From: Cristatella mucedo
Taxonomy: Eukaryota; Bryozoa; Phylactolaemata; Cristatellidae
NCBI GenBank assembly: GCA_009760855.2
Contig: WPIO01000313.1
Coordinates: 36,383-100,382 of the forward strand
Direction: 5' to 3'
Length of the DNA: 64,000 nucleotides
The translations under genes were made by a program, and so were the position numbers. The notes below the pieces were generated by a model. That model had not been told where the DNA came from and ran no database searches. It saw only the letters and a list, made by a program, of their open reading frames with translations. Below, one piece after another: positions 1-12,916 of this stretch (positions within the stretch are counted from its first letter, which is position 1; every line of letters starts with the position of its first letter).

Positions 1-30
1 CTGCCAGACTCCTGGAACGGCATGAAGTCG
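1..30 (+). CDS. LRR exon A of ROCO gene (3' end only)
   Basis: The last ten codons of an exon lie at the window edge and read LPDSWNGMKS, followed by the donor gtaagc. The sequence and donor match the ends of the complete copies downstream, with AAC (N) where the others have AAA (K) or GAC (D). The donor falls after a complete codon, so the exon ends in phase 0. The intron that follows is of the type-1 class, like the introns after exons B, D and G. The rest of the exon lies outside the window. Confidence 0.8.
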
Positions 31-3000
31 GTAAGCTCAGAAGTAAAGTTGCAACGCCTACATTTAAAAAAATGTGTAGCCTAGGCAACGTCTAACTACC
101 ATAAAAAAGAATTGTTAAAGCACTGGTGCACTTTTTTAAAATGCCTATGTCTACGATCAACCGACTCCTTAACTCCTCCCAGATTAGCTATATCCCTAGC
201 AATTATCGTGAAGATCAAGCAGATTGCTTCTGTAGCATCTTTGTCGACAAGATAGACAAGAGCAGGGATTCCATCCCTAGGGTTGCAGCATAACATGCCT
301 ACTGGAATTATGTCATACAACTGCATGGAGCTCCTTAACATCAACGTTCAAGGATGCAATGAGTGGCAATATTCTAAAGTGGATATCCTTATCAAAGAAG
401 AGAAATAGGCCGGTAGACCCTATTCTTGCTCTCCTACTTCCGATATGCTATTATCCATCTTCTGGTTTTATGCATATTTGAAGCAATAAAGATGTCATTA
501 GCCTTTCTTCACATCCCAGCACTTCTCATAAAGGCTATAACCTGGCCACTACTCAAGAAAGCAACGATTGACTGAGAGAAGTTGGGCAACTTCTCAGTCT
601 CTCTTCTATAGCTAATATAAAAGAAGCTGGACTGATTCGTTGCAGACCAGCTGAACTCTTATAGTGGAATTAGAAACGTCGGTAGTAAGATTCAATATGG
701 TTTTAGAACTAATTAGTCAACGGAGTCAACATAACTTCTTGTGTGTTATGACGTTCTTAGTAATGCAGGCTTAAGCTTGTTCGGCTGAATTTTTAGGCTT
801 GTTTTGATACTATCGATATGCCAGTGCTCGTGTGTGGTGCGTCATGCCAGTTTATCACTGGCACTGCACTGCAATAGTCCAGTTATTATCTTAGTAGCCC
901 ACTCCAGGGAATAACCGTTGACGGAAAATGATCAACATGAGACCCTATTTCAAGTTGAGTTGCCTACGGGCTTTGTCCTCAGTTGTGTTCGTTTAACAGT
1001 TGAGATCTGACTGCTTGCCGATTTGATAGCCAGGCACAGTCTAGGCATTCACCACGTAGAGAACACTCACTGGCCCCAATGCTTTTACGCCTCCTAGTCC
1101 TTCAGCATGTAAAATATTCTCACCTTTCATGCTGCATGTATATATGACATCCACACATAAATGTAAGCAAATCTTTAGAAATTAGATGATTAAAGCAACG
1201 TACTCGTTATGGAAAAAACTGTGGAATGTCCAAATGGGTACGGTTATATGGTACAATTGGCTCTGGTCTTTTATATGTATTTTTGAATCTAAGGCTTCCC
1301 ATTTCAAATGGACCGTTTATTGAACGACCTCGTAAGCTCCACCGTCAAGCCTGCATACCTTCAGGTAAATAATATCGTTAAATTCCGGCTTCTTTAGTCT
1401 GGGATACTACATTTATATTGGGAATTTGTGTGCAGCTTCCTGTCTCGACATCCGAAATTCACTGTTCGTTTGCCAGCATTTGCTACACGGTTTCTTTTTC
1501 TTTAGCCCCAGCCTACCTATCAGATTTGCTTCCCCACGAGGCTAAGCATGCTACTACCCACCCTTCTAAATCTGGTAGTTTACCTACACCTCAAATGAAT
1601 GTCTAGTCATTTGGAGACTTGCCATTAGTTCGCATGGTCCTAAAGCCTATACAGACTTCGGCCTATCGTCATGCCATATCCTGACTTTAAAAAGATCTAT
1701 TAATCCCACCACTTAGTGGGTCCGTGTGATTTTCCTTTAGTGTGCTTAACTGCGAGGACACCTTTATTGCTGCCATTAGCCACAGTATCATGGTGACCCT
1801 GTATGTGTCCCCTTTAAGTAGATTGTGCTTGCAGTCATGGAGATTCTAGTAACACTTCCGTCATGCTTCCTTTTCAGGGAATGTAAATTACCTGGAAAGT
1901 TGTCCTTGGATGCTGCATAAATGTATTATTATAGCTTATGTTTGAAACGTATGAATGCTGTAGCCTATTTAGCTGTGTGCACTCAGATGCTGCATCGGTG
2001 TAGTTGAAATCATGTTTAGTTTACATCGCAAATAATATTTTGGTACAGCTACAAATGATCGCACATCGTTTGAACCTAAAATGACGGTTAAAGCAGCTTC
2101 ACAAACAGCTGGTGGTCATTAGCTGCAGAACTGTTTAGAACAATTCCAAACGACACTTCATCTGTAATGATACTTAGCATTTCGCTTTATCTAAAACTTA
2201 ATGCTTTAAATAGCATTAGTTTTTTAAAGCTGGTAACTTTAATCATATTTTCTATTGAAAGGTGTGTCGACTCAGAGTACCTCAGTCGACAAGCTAATTA
2301 CTTGTCAGTCTTGTTATCGATGCTTCCGAAGATACAAGAGTTGTCTTCAGATCGGCCTACAAAGTTCGCACGTAGTTCATACCAAATTAAAAATAGAAGG
2401 TGCTGTTCGGTAACTACACTATTGAATGCTCACATAGATGTGCTTGGTGGAATGCGATTATTCAAAGGCTGACGACTGCACCTTCTAAGAAAGATTATAT
2501 CCTCAGCAAATTTGAAGCTTCTACTTTCGGTGGACACTGTGGCAACTATGCTTTAGCCTTCTCATTTTGTCAAAACTTTGTCGACTGTGTTGGAAACACG
2601 GTCGAGTTCAGGTTAGATAAAAAGAGTGATGCAGAGGGACTTGATAGGGAGGAGATAAAAAAGGTGATGAATACACTTTTTGGTACTTAAACAATTGAGG
2701 ATAACATCTGTCCGTCAGATGACGCACTGGCTTGGCTTATTCCATCCGGTTCATGTAGGGCTCAAGTGTCATCCAGCAACCAAGTCACCCATGAAATCTC
2801 TCAACGGTCGATCCACCTTCCGTTGCTGTTCTCCTTTAGTACTCCACATCTGGGAAAAGTGTTTCAGCTCCATGGCGAAACATTTCGCTTTTCGGCTGAC
2901 GATATGCAACTGTATTTGTCATTAAAACCGTTGGAACCAGCTGCAGCAACTGATAAACTGAATACTTGCCTTGCCGTAGTTCGATCCAGGATGTTGGCTA

Positions 3001-4210
3001 ATAATATCACACTGAGCACTAATTAAACTGGAGGGCTACTCACAGGGTACCAGAAGCATGTGGCAGGACTGCAAGGCTTATCTCTTCTAATAGGTAATAC
3101 TGTTGTGCGACCATCATTGTTTGCTCGGAGTTGGGGTGCCGTCTTTAGCCTACGTTTGGAAAGCTTCGTTAGGAAGACTGCTTCCAGAGCTAATAATGAC
3201 ATCGATCTCTATTTAGGATCAGGAACTGTCGTCCACTGTGTCCTGAACAATATTTTGCTAGCGCCATAGTACTCTCTTATCTACATTTTTGTAAATCCCT
3301 TTAGGCTTGGCTACCTCGAAAAGCCACTAGGCCATTGTAGCTAGCTATGAATAGTGCTACAAGGCTAGTTCGGAAATCCCAGAGATTTTTCTACTTCGTT
3401 AAGAAAGCTTCGATGGCTGCCTATCGATCAACGGATGCAGAGGAGCATTGTCAACTGTGACAGTTACGTTAAGGCTTTAGAGATGAGTGGCACTGATTGT
3501 CAACATTAGCTTGCTGCAGTGTTGTATCTGGCACAAATGCTGCAACATTGTATCTTGTTCTTACTTAAAAGTTTCCGACAAAAGGAACCAAGCAGCTTCC
3601 TAGCTTCGTGTCACCGAATTTCGTCAACTTAGGTCACCTCTTCAAAAGAATATGTCCTCAGGCTTTTCTGCATACCACATTCTTCGGGTACCAGTAATTT
3701 ACATTGATACAAGCAGCGAATCCATGTGCATCCTTGAGTAAACCTACGAGGCACCTCAAACAGTGAAGTCGTTGACTGATATCACAACTTTTCGAGGCTA
3801 TCTGACATTCAAGACGAAACTTGTGTTAGATGTGTTCACTGTATTTACTTCCGGTAGTTTTTACGTTCACTATCTATGTATGCTATATACGTATTGCTGT
3901 CTCAAATTAGTTTTTGTTGGGCTTCATGCTTACTTTAGCAGCTGTAAACTTTTGCATAATTTGTACGACTCTGGAAGTCTTCATTTGTGCCTCACGTCAA
4001 GCGAACATAAATAAAGTGCTACGTTCACGGTGCGGATGATGTTCGACAGATGTTTTACTAGTGCTGTTTATAATGCCGATTATTGTACGACTTCTATGTG
4101 CTGTGTCTGCTACCTATTCATAATACGTTTTTGCTGTTAACTTCCCTTATAGCAATTTTATAAGGCTTGCAAGAGTGCAAACCAGGTATACTTTCCATTT
4201 CTGTTTCTAG
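31..4210 (+). mobile_element. Intron A: two decayed LINE pieces
   Basis: The left piece, about 60-1900, is a CR1/L2-type LINE in + orientation. Readable islands are KIDKIRDSI near 250, a RT stretch LADLIARHSLGIHH near 1015-1055, and the C-terminal PAYLSDLLP near 1510. The right piece, about 2160-4010, is a second LINE family, with the RT core at 2766-3026 (FRFSADDMQLYLSLKPLEP) and VRKTASRA in 3060-3269. Stops and frameshifts break every frame. This is a mosaic: type-1 on the left, with alpha-type sequence from about 2860 onward as in introns C and F. A gene function for the LINE pieces is excluded by the breaks. Confidence 0.85.
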
Positions 4211-4351
4211 CTTACGCACCTCGATATCAGCGGGAACAAGAAGCTAACCACTTTACCTTCTTCGATATGCCAGCTTCAAGCTCTGACAATGCTGGAGGCT
4301 CAGTCTTGTGGCCTAACTAAACTGCCAGACTCCTGGAAAGGCATGAAGTCG
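4211..4351 (+). CDS. LRR exon B of ROCO gene (type 1)
   Basis: This 141-nt exon of 47 open codons encodes two leucine-rich repeats. The first begins LTHLDISGNKKLTTLP and the second ALTMLEAQSCGLTKLP, ending DSWKGMKS. The spacing fits the plain 23-24 residue LRR of ROCO and intracellular LRR proteins. The acceptor tttctgtttctag and donor gtaagc are both strong. Both junctions are phase 0, so adding or removing the exon keeps the frame. It has no start codon and is too short for an ordinary ORF scan. Exons D (12776) and G (26503) are identical in nucleotide sequence, which points to recent duplication or conversion. In the folded protein it would add two turns to the LRR solenoid before the Roc GTPase. 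Confidence 0.9.
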
Positions 4352-7300
4352 GTAAGCTCAGAAGTAGAGTTGCAACGCCTACATTAAAAAAAATGTGTAG
4401 CCTAGGCAACGTCTAACTACCATAACAAAGAATTGTTAAAGCACTGGTGCACTTTTTTAAAATGCCTATGTCTACGATCAACCGACTCCTTAACTCCTCC
4501 CAGATTAGCTATATCCCTAGCAATTATCGTGAAGATCAAGCAGATTGCTTCTGTAGCATCTTTGTCGACAAGATAGACAAGAGCAGGGATTCCATCCCTA
4601 GGGTTGCAGCATAACATGCCTACTGGAATTATGTCCTACAACTGCATGGAGCTCCTTAACATCTACGTTCAAGGAAGCAATGAGTGGCAATATTCTAAAG
4701 TGGATATCCTTATCAAAGAAGAGAAATAGTCCAGTAGACCCTATTCTTGCTCTCCTGCTTCCGATATGCTATTATCCATCTTCTGGTTCCATGCATTTTT
4801 AAAGCAATAAAGATGTCATTAGCCTCTCTTCAAATCCCACTACCTCTCAGAAAGGCTATAACCTGGCCACTACTCAAGAAAGCAACGATTGACTGAGAGA
4901 AGTTGGGCAACTTCTCAGTCTCTCTTCCATAGCTAATATAAAAGAAGCTGGAATGATTCGTTGCAGACCAGCTGAACTCTTATAGTGGAATTAGAAACGT
5001 CGGTAGTAAGATTCAATATGGTTTTAGAACTAATTAGTCCACGGAGTCAACATAACTTCTTGTGTATTATGACGTTCTTAGTAATGCAGGCTTAAGCTTG
5101 TTCGGCTGCATTTTTATGCTTGTTTTGATACTATCGATATGCCAGTGCTCGTGTGTGGTGCGTCTTGCCGGTTTATCACTGGCACTGCACTGCAATAGTC
5201 CAGTTATTATCTCAGTAGCCCACTCCAGAGAATAACCGTTGACGGACAATGATCAACATGGGACCCTATTTCAAGTTGAGGTACCTACGGGCTTTGTCCT
5301 CAGTTGTGTTCGTTTAACAGTTTAGACTGACCGCTTGCCGATTTGATAGCCAGGCACAGTCTAGGCATTCACCACGTAGAGAACACTCACTGGCCCCAAT
5401 CCTTTTTATGCCTGCTAGTCCTTCAGCATGTAAAATATTCTCACATTTCATGCTGCATGTATATATGACAACACACATAAATGTAAGCAAATCTTTATGA
5501 ATTAGATGATTAAAGCAACGTACTCGTTATGGAAAAAACTGTGGAATGTCCAAATGGGTACGGTTATATGGTACAATTGGCTCTGGTCTTTTATATGTAT
5601 TTTTGAATCTAAGGCTTCCCATTTCCAATGGACCGTTTATTGAACGACCTCATAAGCTCCACCGTCAAGCCTGCATACCTTCAGCTAAATAATATCGTTA
5701 AATTCCGGCTTCTTTAGTCTGGGATACTACATATATATTGGTAATTTGTGTGCAGCTTCCTGTCTCGACATCCGAAATTCGCTGTTTGTTTGCCAGCATT
5801 TGCAACACGGTTTCTTTTGCTTTAGTCCCAGCCTACCTATCAGATTTGCTTCCCCGCGAGGCTAAGCATGCTACTACCCACCCTTCTAAATCCGGTGGTT
5901 TAGTGACTTCAAAAGGATGTTTAATAAGCTTCTATTTATGCCACCACTTAGTGGGTCCATGTGATTTTCCTTTTGTGTGCTTAACTGTGAGGACACTGTT
6001 ATTGCTGCCATTAGCCACAGTATCATGGTGACCATGTATGTGTCACCTCTAAGTAAATTGTGCTTGCAGTCATGGAGATTCTAGTAACAGTTCCGTCAAG
6101 CTTCCTTTTCAGGGAATGTAAATTACCTGGAAAGTTGTCCTTGGATGCTGAATAAATATATTATTATAGCTCATATTTGAAACTTATGAATGCTGTAGCC
6201 TATTTAGCTGTGTGCACTCAGATGCTGCATCGGTGTAGTTGAAATCATGTTTAGTTTACATCGCAAATAATATTTTGGTACAGCTACAAATGATTGCACA
6301 TCGTTTGAACCTAAAATGACGGTTAAAGCAGCTTCACAAACAGCTGGTGGTCATTAGCTGCAGAACTGTTTAGAACAATTCCAAACGACACTTCATCTGT
6401 AATGATACTCAGTATTTCGCTTTATCTAAAACTTAACTCTTTAAATAGCATTAGTTATTTAAAGCCGGTAACTTCAATCATATTTTCTATTGAAAGGTTT
6501 GTCGACTCAGAGTACCTCAGTCGACAAGCTAATTACTTGTCAGTCTTGTTATCGATGCTTCCGAAGATACAAGAGTTGTCTTCAGATCGGCCTACAAAGC
6601 GTAGTTCATACCAAATTAAAAATAGAAGGTGCTGTTCGGTAACTACACTATTGAATGCTCACATAGATGTGCTTGGTGGAATGCGATTATTCAAAGGCTG
6701 ACGACTGCACCTTCTAAGAAAGATTATATCCTCAGCAAATTTGAAGCTTCTACTTTCGGTGGACACTGTGGCAACTATGCTTTAGCCTTCTCATTTTGTC
6801 AAAACTTTGTCGACTGTGTTGGAAACACGGTCGAGTTCAGGTTAGATATAACGAGTGATGCAGAGGGACTTGATAGGGAGGAGATAAAAAAGGTGATGAA
6901 TACACTTTTTGGTACTTAAACAATTGAGGATAACATCTGTCCGTCAGATGAAGCACTGGCTTGGCTTATTCCATCCGGTTCATGTAGGGCTCAAGTGTCA
7001 TCCAGCAACCAAGTCACCCATGAAATCTCTCAACGGTCGATCCACCTTCCGTTGCTGTTCTCCTTTAGTACTCCACATCTGGGAAAAATGTTTTAGCTCC
7101 ATAGCGTATCATTTCGCTTTTCGGCTGACGATATGCAACTGTATTTGTCATTAAAACCGTTGGAACCAGCTGCAGCAACTGATAAACTGAATACTTGCCT
7201 TGCCGTAGTTCGATCCTGGATGTTGGCTAATAATATCACACTGAGCACTAATTAAACTGGAGGGCTACTCACAGGGTACCAGAAGCATGTGGCAGAACTG

Positions 7301-8439
7301 CAAAGCTTAGCTCTTCTAATAGGTGATACTGTTGTGCGACCATCATTGTTTGCTCTGAGTTAAGTGGCCGCCTTTTGCCTACATTTGGAAAGCTTTTTTA
7401 GGAAGACTGCTTCCAGAGCTAATAATCACGTCGATCTCTATTTAGGATTGTGAACTGTCGTCCACTGTGTTCTGAAAAATATTTAGCAAGCTCTATAGTA
7501 CTGTCTTATCTACATTATTGTAAATCGCTTTAGGCTTGGCTACCTCGAAAAGCCACTAGGCCATTGTACCTAGCTATGAATAGTGCTACAAGGCTAGTTC
7601 GGAAATCCCAGAAATTTTTCTACTTCGTTAAGAAAGCTTCGATGGCTGCCTAACGATCAATGGATTCAGAGGAGCATTGTCAACTGTGACAGTTAAATTA
7701 AGGCTTTAGAGATGACTGATTCTGATTGCCAATATTAGCTTGCTGCAGTGTTGTATTTGCACAAATGCTGCAACATTGTATCTTGTTCTTACTTAAAAGT
7801 TTCCGACAAAAGGAACCAAGCAGCTTCCTAGCTTCGTGTCACTGAATTTCGTCAACTTAGGTTACCTCTCTAAAAGAATATGTCGTCAGGCTGTTCTGCA
7901 TGCTGCCTTCTTCGGGGACCAGTAATTTACATTGATACAAGCAGCGAATCCATGTGCATCCTTGAGTAAACTTACGAGGCACCTCAAACAGTGAAGTCGT
8001 TGACTGATATCACAACTTTTCGAGGCTATATGACATTAAAGACGAAACTTATGTTAGATGTGTTCACTTTATAGGCTTCCGGTAGTTTTTATGTTCGCTA
8101 TCTATGCATGCTATATACGTATTGCTGTCTCAAATTAGTTTTTTGTTGGTCTTTATGCTTATTTCAGCAGCTGTGAACTGTTGCATAATTTGAACAACTC
8201 TGGAAGTCTTCATTTGTGCAACGTGTAAAGCGAACATTAATAAAGTGCTACGTTCACGTTGCGGATTATGTTCAACAGATGTTTTACTAGTGCTGTTTAT
8301 AATGCCGATTATAGTGTGACTGCTATGTGCTGTGTCTGCTACCTATTTACAATACGTTTTTTGCTGTTAACTTCCCTGATGGCAATTTTATGAGGCTTGC
8401 AAGAGTGTAAACGAGGTTTAATTTTAATTTTTTTTTTAG
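4352..8439 (+). mobile_element. Intron B: two decayed LINE pieces
   Basis: The layout is as in intron A: the left LINE piece is about 4390-6150 and the right piece about 6400-8245, with the RT core near 6996-7254 interrupted by stops. The sequence around 5900-5940 lacks some 70 bp present in intron A, and the same shortened form occurs in intron G near 28190-28230, so B and G share a history. The right half is the beta class, in which the VRKTASRA region is frameshifted and stopped. It leads to a type-2 exon. Confidence 0.85.
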
Positions 8440-8580
8440 CTCGTGCTGCTAGAAATCAGTGGAAACGAGGGGCTAACCACTTTACCTTCCTCGATATACC
8501 AGCTTCAAGCTCTGAAAAGGCTGATGGCTCGTTCTTGTGGCCTAACTGAACTGCGGGACTCCTGGGACGGCATGAAGTCG
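8440..8580 (+). CDS. LRR exon C of ROCO gene (type 2)
   Basis: This 141-nt phase-0 exon has a T-rich acceptor ending ttttttag and the donor gtaagc. The 47 open codons give two LRRs, LVLLEISGNEGLTTLP and ALKRLMARSCGLTELR, ending DSWDGMKS. Compared with type 1, several charged positions are reversed (K to E, K to D, Q to R). The usual LP after the second repeat is LR, and the conserved C of SSICQ is Y. It differs from exons E and F by one base that changes E to G (GGG for GAG). It is interpreted as part of the same ROCO mRNA. Confidence 0.88.
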
Positions 8581-11500
8581 GTAAGCTCAGAAGTAAAATT
8601 GCCAAGCTTAGATTTAAAATAGAAGTTTAGCCTAGGCCACGTCTACCTAATATAAAAAATAATTGTTGAAGCACTGGTGCACTTTTCTAAAATTCCGACG
8701 TCTACGGCCAACAATCACCTTAAACCCTCTGAGGTTACCTATTTACCTAGTGATCCTTGTGATGATCATGATCAGAGCTTCTGTATCATCTTTGTCAACA
8801 AGATATAAAAGATCATATTCCAGCCCTAAGGTGGCAGCTTAACATACCAATTGGTACCATATCTTTCAACTGCATCCAGTTCCACAGTATCTACGTTCAA
8901 GGAAGCAATGGGTGGCAATATTCTAAAGTGGATATCCCAATCAAAGAAAGAGAAATAGTCCAGTAGGCCCTATTCTTGCTCTCCTGTTTCTGACATGCTA
9001 TTGTCTTCTGGTTCTATGCAAATGGTACACAATAAAGAGTCATTAGCCTTTTTTCAAGTCCCAGCACCTTTCAAAAAGGCATTATTTAGGCTACTACTCA
9101 TTAAAGCAACTATTGACCATGAGAACTTGAGCAACTTCTCTGTTTCTCTTCTACAGCTCCTATAAAGAAAGCTGGACTGATTCGTGGCAGACCAGCTGAA
9201 CTCTTATATTGGAATTGCTCACGTAGCGAGTAAGATTCAATCTGGTTATAGAACTAATCAGTCCACGGAGTCAACATAACTTCAGGTGTATTGTGTATGA
9301 CCTTCTTAGGTATGGAGGCTTAAGCTTGTTTGGCTCGAGCTCTCGGCCGGTCTTGACACAATCAATCAGCCAGCCCATCGTGAGTGCGGTCCATCTTGCA
9401 TGCTCATCACTGGCACTGCACTGCAATGGTCGAGTTTCTATCTCAGTAGCCGACTCCAGAAAATAATTGTTTACGGACAAAGATCACTCTCGGACCTTTT
9501 TTCAAGTAGAGGTGTCTCACGGCTCTGTGCTTAGTTGTGTTCGTTTAACAGTTTAGACTGACCACTTGCCAATGTGATAGCCAGGCACAATCTAGGCTTT
9601 CACCACGTATAGAACACTCACTGGCCCCTTTGCTTTTACGCCACCTAGTCCTTCAGTGTGTAAAATATTCTCACCTTTCATGCTGCATGTATATATGAAA
9701 TCCATTCATGAATGTAAGCAAATCTTTATAAATTAGATGATTAAAGCAACTTACTCGTAATGGAAAAAAAAACTGTGGAATTTCCAAAATGGGTACGGTT
9801 ATATTGTACAATCGGCTCTGGTCTTTTATATGTATTATTGAATCTAAGGCTTCCCATTCCAAATGGACCGTTTATTGAACGACCACATGAGTTCTACTGT
9901 CAAGCCTGCATGCCTTCAGCTAAATAATATCATTAAATTCCGGCTTCTTCAGTCTGGAATAATACATTTATATTGGGAATTTTTTGTGCGGCTTCCTGTC
10001 TCGACCTCCGAATTTCACTGTTCGTTTGCCAGCATTTGCAACCAGGTTCCTTTTTCTTTAGCCCCAGCCTACCTATCAGGTTTGCTTCCCCACGAGGCTA
10101 AGCATGCTACTACCCACCCTTCTAAATCTGGTGGGTTACCTACACCTCCAATGAATGTCTAATCCTTTGGATACCTTGTCATTAGTTCGCATGGTTCTAA
10201 AGCCTGAACAGACTTTGGCCAATCGTCATGACGGATCCTGACATTAAAGGATGTTTAAAAGTATATAACTATCCCACCACTTAGTGGGTCCATGTGATTT
10301 CCCTTTTGTGTGCCTAACTGCGAGGACAATTTATTGCTGCCATTAGCCACTGTAGCATGGTGACCCTGTATGTGTCACCTCAAACTAGGTTGTGCTTGTA
10401 GTCATGGAGCATTCTAGTAACAGTTTCGTCCTGCTCTCTTTTAAGGAAATTTAAGTTACTTAGTTGTCTTAAGATGCTTCGTAAATGTATTATCATTGCT
10501 TATATATAAAACTTATGAATGCTGAAGCCTATTGAGGTGTGTACACTCTGATGCTGCACGGTGTATCTGGAATCATGTCTAGTTCATATTGAAAATAATA
10601 TTTTTGATATGGCTAAAATGATTACACATTGTTGGAACCTAAAATGACGGTTAAAGCAGCTTCGCAAACAGCTGGTGTTTCTTAGCTGCAGAACTGTTTA
10701 GAACAATTCCAAACAAGACTTCACCTGTAATGATACTTAGCATTTCGCTTTATCTAAAACTTAATGCTTTAAATAGCATTAGTTTTTTAAAGCTGGTAAC
10801 TTTAATCATATTTTCTATTGAAAGGTTTGTCGACTCAGAGTACCTCAGTCGACAAGCTAATTACTTGTCAGTCTTTTTTATCGATGCTTCCAAAGATACA
10901 AGAATTGTCTTCAGATCAGCGTACGAAGTTCGCATGTAGTTCATACCAAATTAAAAATACAAGGAGCTGTTCGGTAACTACGCTATTAACTGCTCACATA
11001 TATGAGCTTGGTGGAATGCGATTATTCAAAGGCTGATGACTGCACCCTCTAAGAAAGATTATATCCTCAGCAAACTTGACGCTTCTACTTTCGGTGGACA
11101 CTGGTAACTATTCTTTAGCCTTCTCATTCGGTCAATAATTCTTGGACTTTGTTGGAAACACGGTCGAGTTCAGGTTAGATAAAAGAGTGATGCAGAGGAT
11201 CTTGATAGGGAGAAGATAAAAAAAAGTGACTAATACACTTTTTTGGTACTTAAACAGTTGCGGACAACATCTGTCCGTCAGATGAAGAACTGGCTTGGTT
11301 TATTCCATCCGGTTCATGTAGGGCTCAAGTGTCATCCAGCAACCAAGTCACCTGTGGAATCCCTCAACGGTCCATCCTCGTTCCGTTGTTGTTCTCCTTA
11401 AGTACTCTAAATCTGAGAAAAGTGTTTCAGCTCCATGGCGAAACATTTCGCTTTTCGGCTGACGATATGCAACTGTATTTGTCATTAAAACCGTTGGAAC

Positions 11501-12775
11501 CAGCTGCAGCAACTGATAAACTGAAATACTTGCCTTGCCGTAGTTCGATCCAGGATGTTGGCTAATAATATCACACTGAGCACTAATTAAACTGGAGGGC
11601 TACTCACAGGGTACCAGAAGCATGTGGCAGGACTGCAAGGCTTATCTCTTCTAATAGGTAATACTGTTGTGCGACCATCATTGTTTGCTCGGAGTTGGGG
11701 TGCCGTCTTTAGCCTACGTTTGGAAAGCTTCGTTAGGAAGACTGCTTCCAGAGCTAATAATGACATCGATCTCTATTTAGGATCAGGAACTGTCGTCCAC
11801 TGTGTCCTGAACAATATTTTGCTAGCGCCATAGTACTCTCTTATCTACATTTTTGTAAATCCCTTTAGGCTTGGCTACCTCGAAAAGCCACTAGGCCATT
11901 GTAGCTAGCTATGAATAGTGCTACAAGGCTAGTTCGGAAATCCCAGAGATTTTTCTACTTCGTTAAGAAAGCTTCGATGGCTGCCTATCGATCAACGGAT
12001 GCAGAGGAGCATTGTCAACTGTGACAGTTACGTTAAGGCTTTAGAGATGAGTGGCACTGATTGTCAACATTAGCTTGCTGCAGTGTTGTATCTGGCACAA
12101 ATGCTGCAACATTGTATCTTGTTCTTACTTAAAAGTTTCCGACAAAAGGAACCAAGCAGCTTCCTAGCTTCGTGTCACCGAATTTCGTCAACTTAGGTCA
12201 CCTCTTCAAAAGAATATGTCCTCAGGCTTTTCTGCATACCACATTCTTCGGGGTACCAGTAATTTACATTGATACAAGCAGCGAATCCATGTGTATCCTT
12301 GAGTAAACCTACGAGGCACCTCAAACAGTGAAGTCGTTGACTGATATCACAACTTTTCGAGGCTATCTGACATTCAAGACAAAACTTGTGTTAGATGTGT
12401 TCACTGTATTTACTTCCGGTAGTTTTTACGTTCACTATCTATGTATGCTATATACGTATTGCTGTCTCAAATTAGTTTTTGTTGGGCTTCATGCTTACTT
12501 TAGCAGCTGTAAACTTTTGCATAATTTGTACGACTCTGGAAGTCTTCATTTGTGCCTCACGTCAAGCGAACATAAATAAAGTGCTACGTTCACGGTGCGG
12601 ATGATGTTCGACAGATGTTTTACTAGTGCTGTTTATAATGCCGATTATTGTACGACTTCTATGTGCTGTGTCTGCTACCTATTCATAATACGTTTTTGCT
12701 GTTAACTTCCCTTATAGCAATTTTATAAGGCTTGCAAGAGTGCAAACCAGGTATACTTTCCATTTCTGTTTCTAG
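8581..12775 (+). mobile_element. Intron C: two decayed LINE pieces
   Basis: The left piece is type 2: it shares the variants of introns E and F, for example CNQVPF in the C-terminal part near 10045. The right RT piece has SNQVTCGIPQRSILVPLLF at 11329 onward, close to the canonical PQGS-PLLF motif, then SADDMQLYLSLKPLEP. The C-terminal stretch is at 11624-11833 (alpha class). One extra base near 11524 shifts the frame before the stop at 11565. The sequence from about 11430 to 12975 is almost identical to 2870-4420, so the right half of this unit and exon D are shared with the A-B interval. Confidence 0.85.
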
Positions 12776-12916
12776 CTTACGCACCTCGATATCAGCGGGA
12801 ACAAGAAGCTAACCACTTTACCTTCTTCGATATGCCAGCTTCAAGCTCTGACAATGCTGGAGGCTCAGTCTTGTGGCCTAACTAAACTGCCAGACTCCTG
12901 GAAAGGCATGAAGTCG
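12776..12916 (+). CDS. LRR exon D of ROCO gene (type 1)
   Basis: This is a 141-nt phase-0 exon with the same nucleotide sequence as exons B and G. It encodes two LRRs, starting LTHLDISGNKKLTTLP and ending SWKGMKS. The acceptor is gtttctag and the donor gtaagc. It sits after an alpha-class right half and before a type-1 left half, as all type-1 exons in the window do. Identity with copies 8.6 kb upstream and 13.7 kb downstream, while the type-2 exons lie between, means the subtypes alternate rather than forming blocks. Confidence 0.9.

Noticed and set aside
96..344. Minus-strand ORF repeated in units A, B, D and G (82 and 66-67 codons).
   Set aside because: It is antisense to the + strand LINE left piece (KIDKIRDSI region) and recurs only because the units are duplicated. 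No motif and no start context.
2270..2296. Near-palindrome GTCGACT...AGTCGAC found in every unit.
   Set aside because: Only seven perfect bases per arm, imperfect centre, inside LINE-related sequence. Its recurrence is explained by the tandem duplication.
9271..9480. Minus-strand ORF of 69 codons repeated at 17927, 22258 and 22999.
   Set aside because: It is a shadow of LINE sequence read on the + strand. The recurrence follows the tandem units, not selection.
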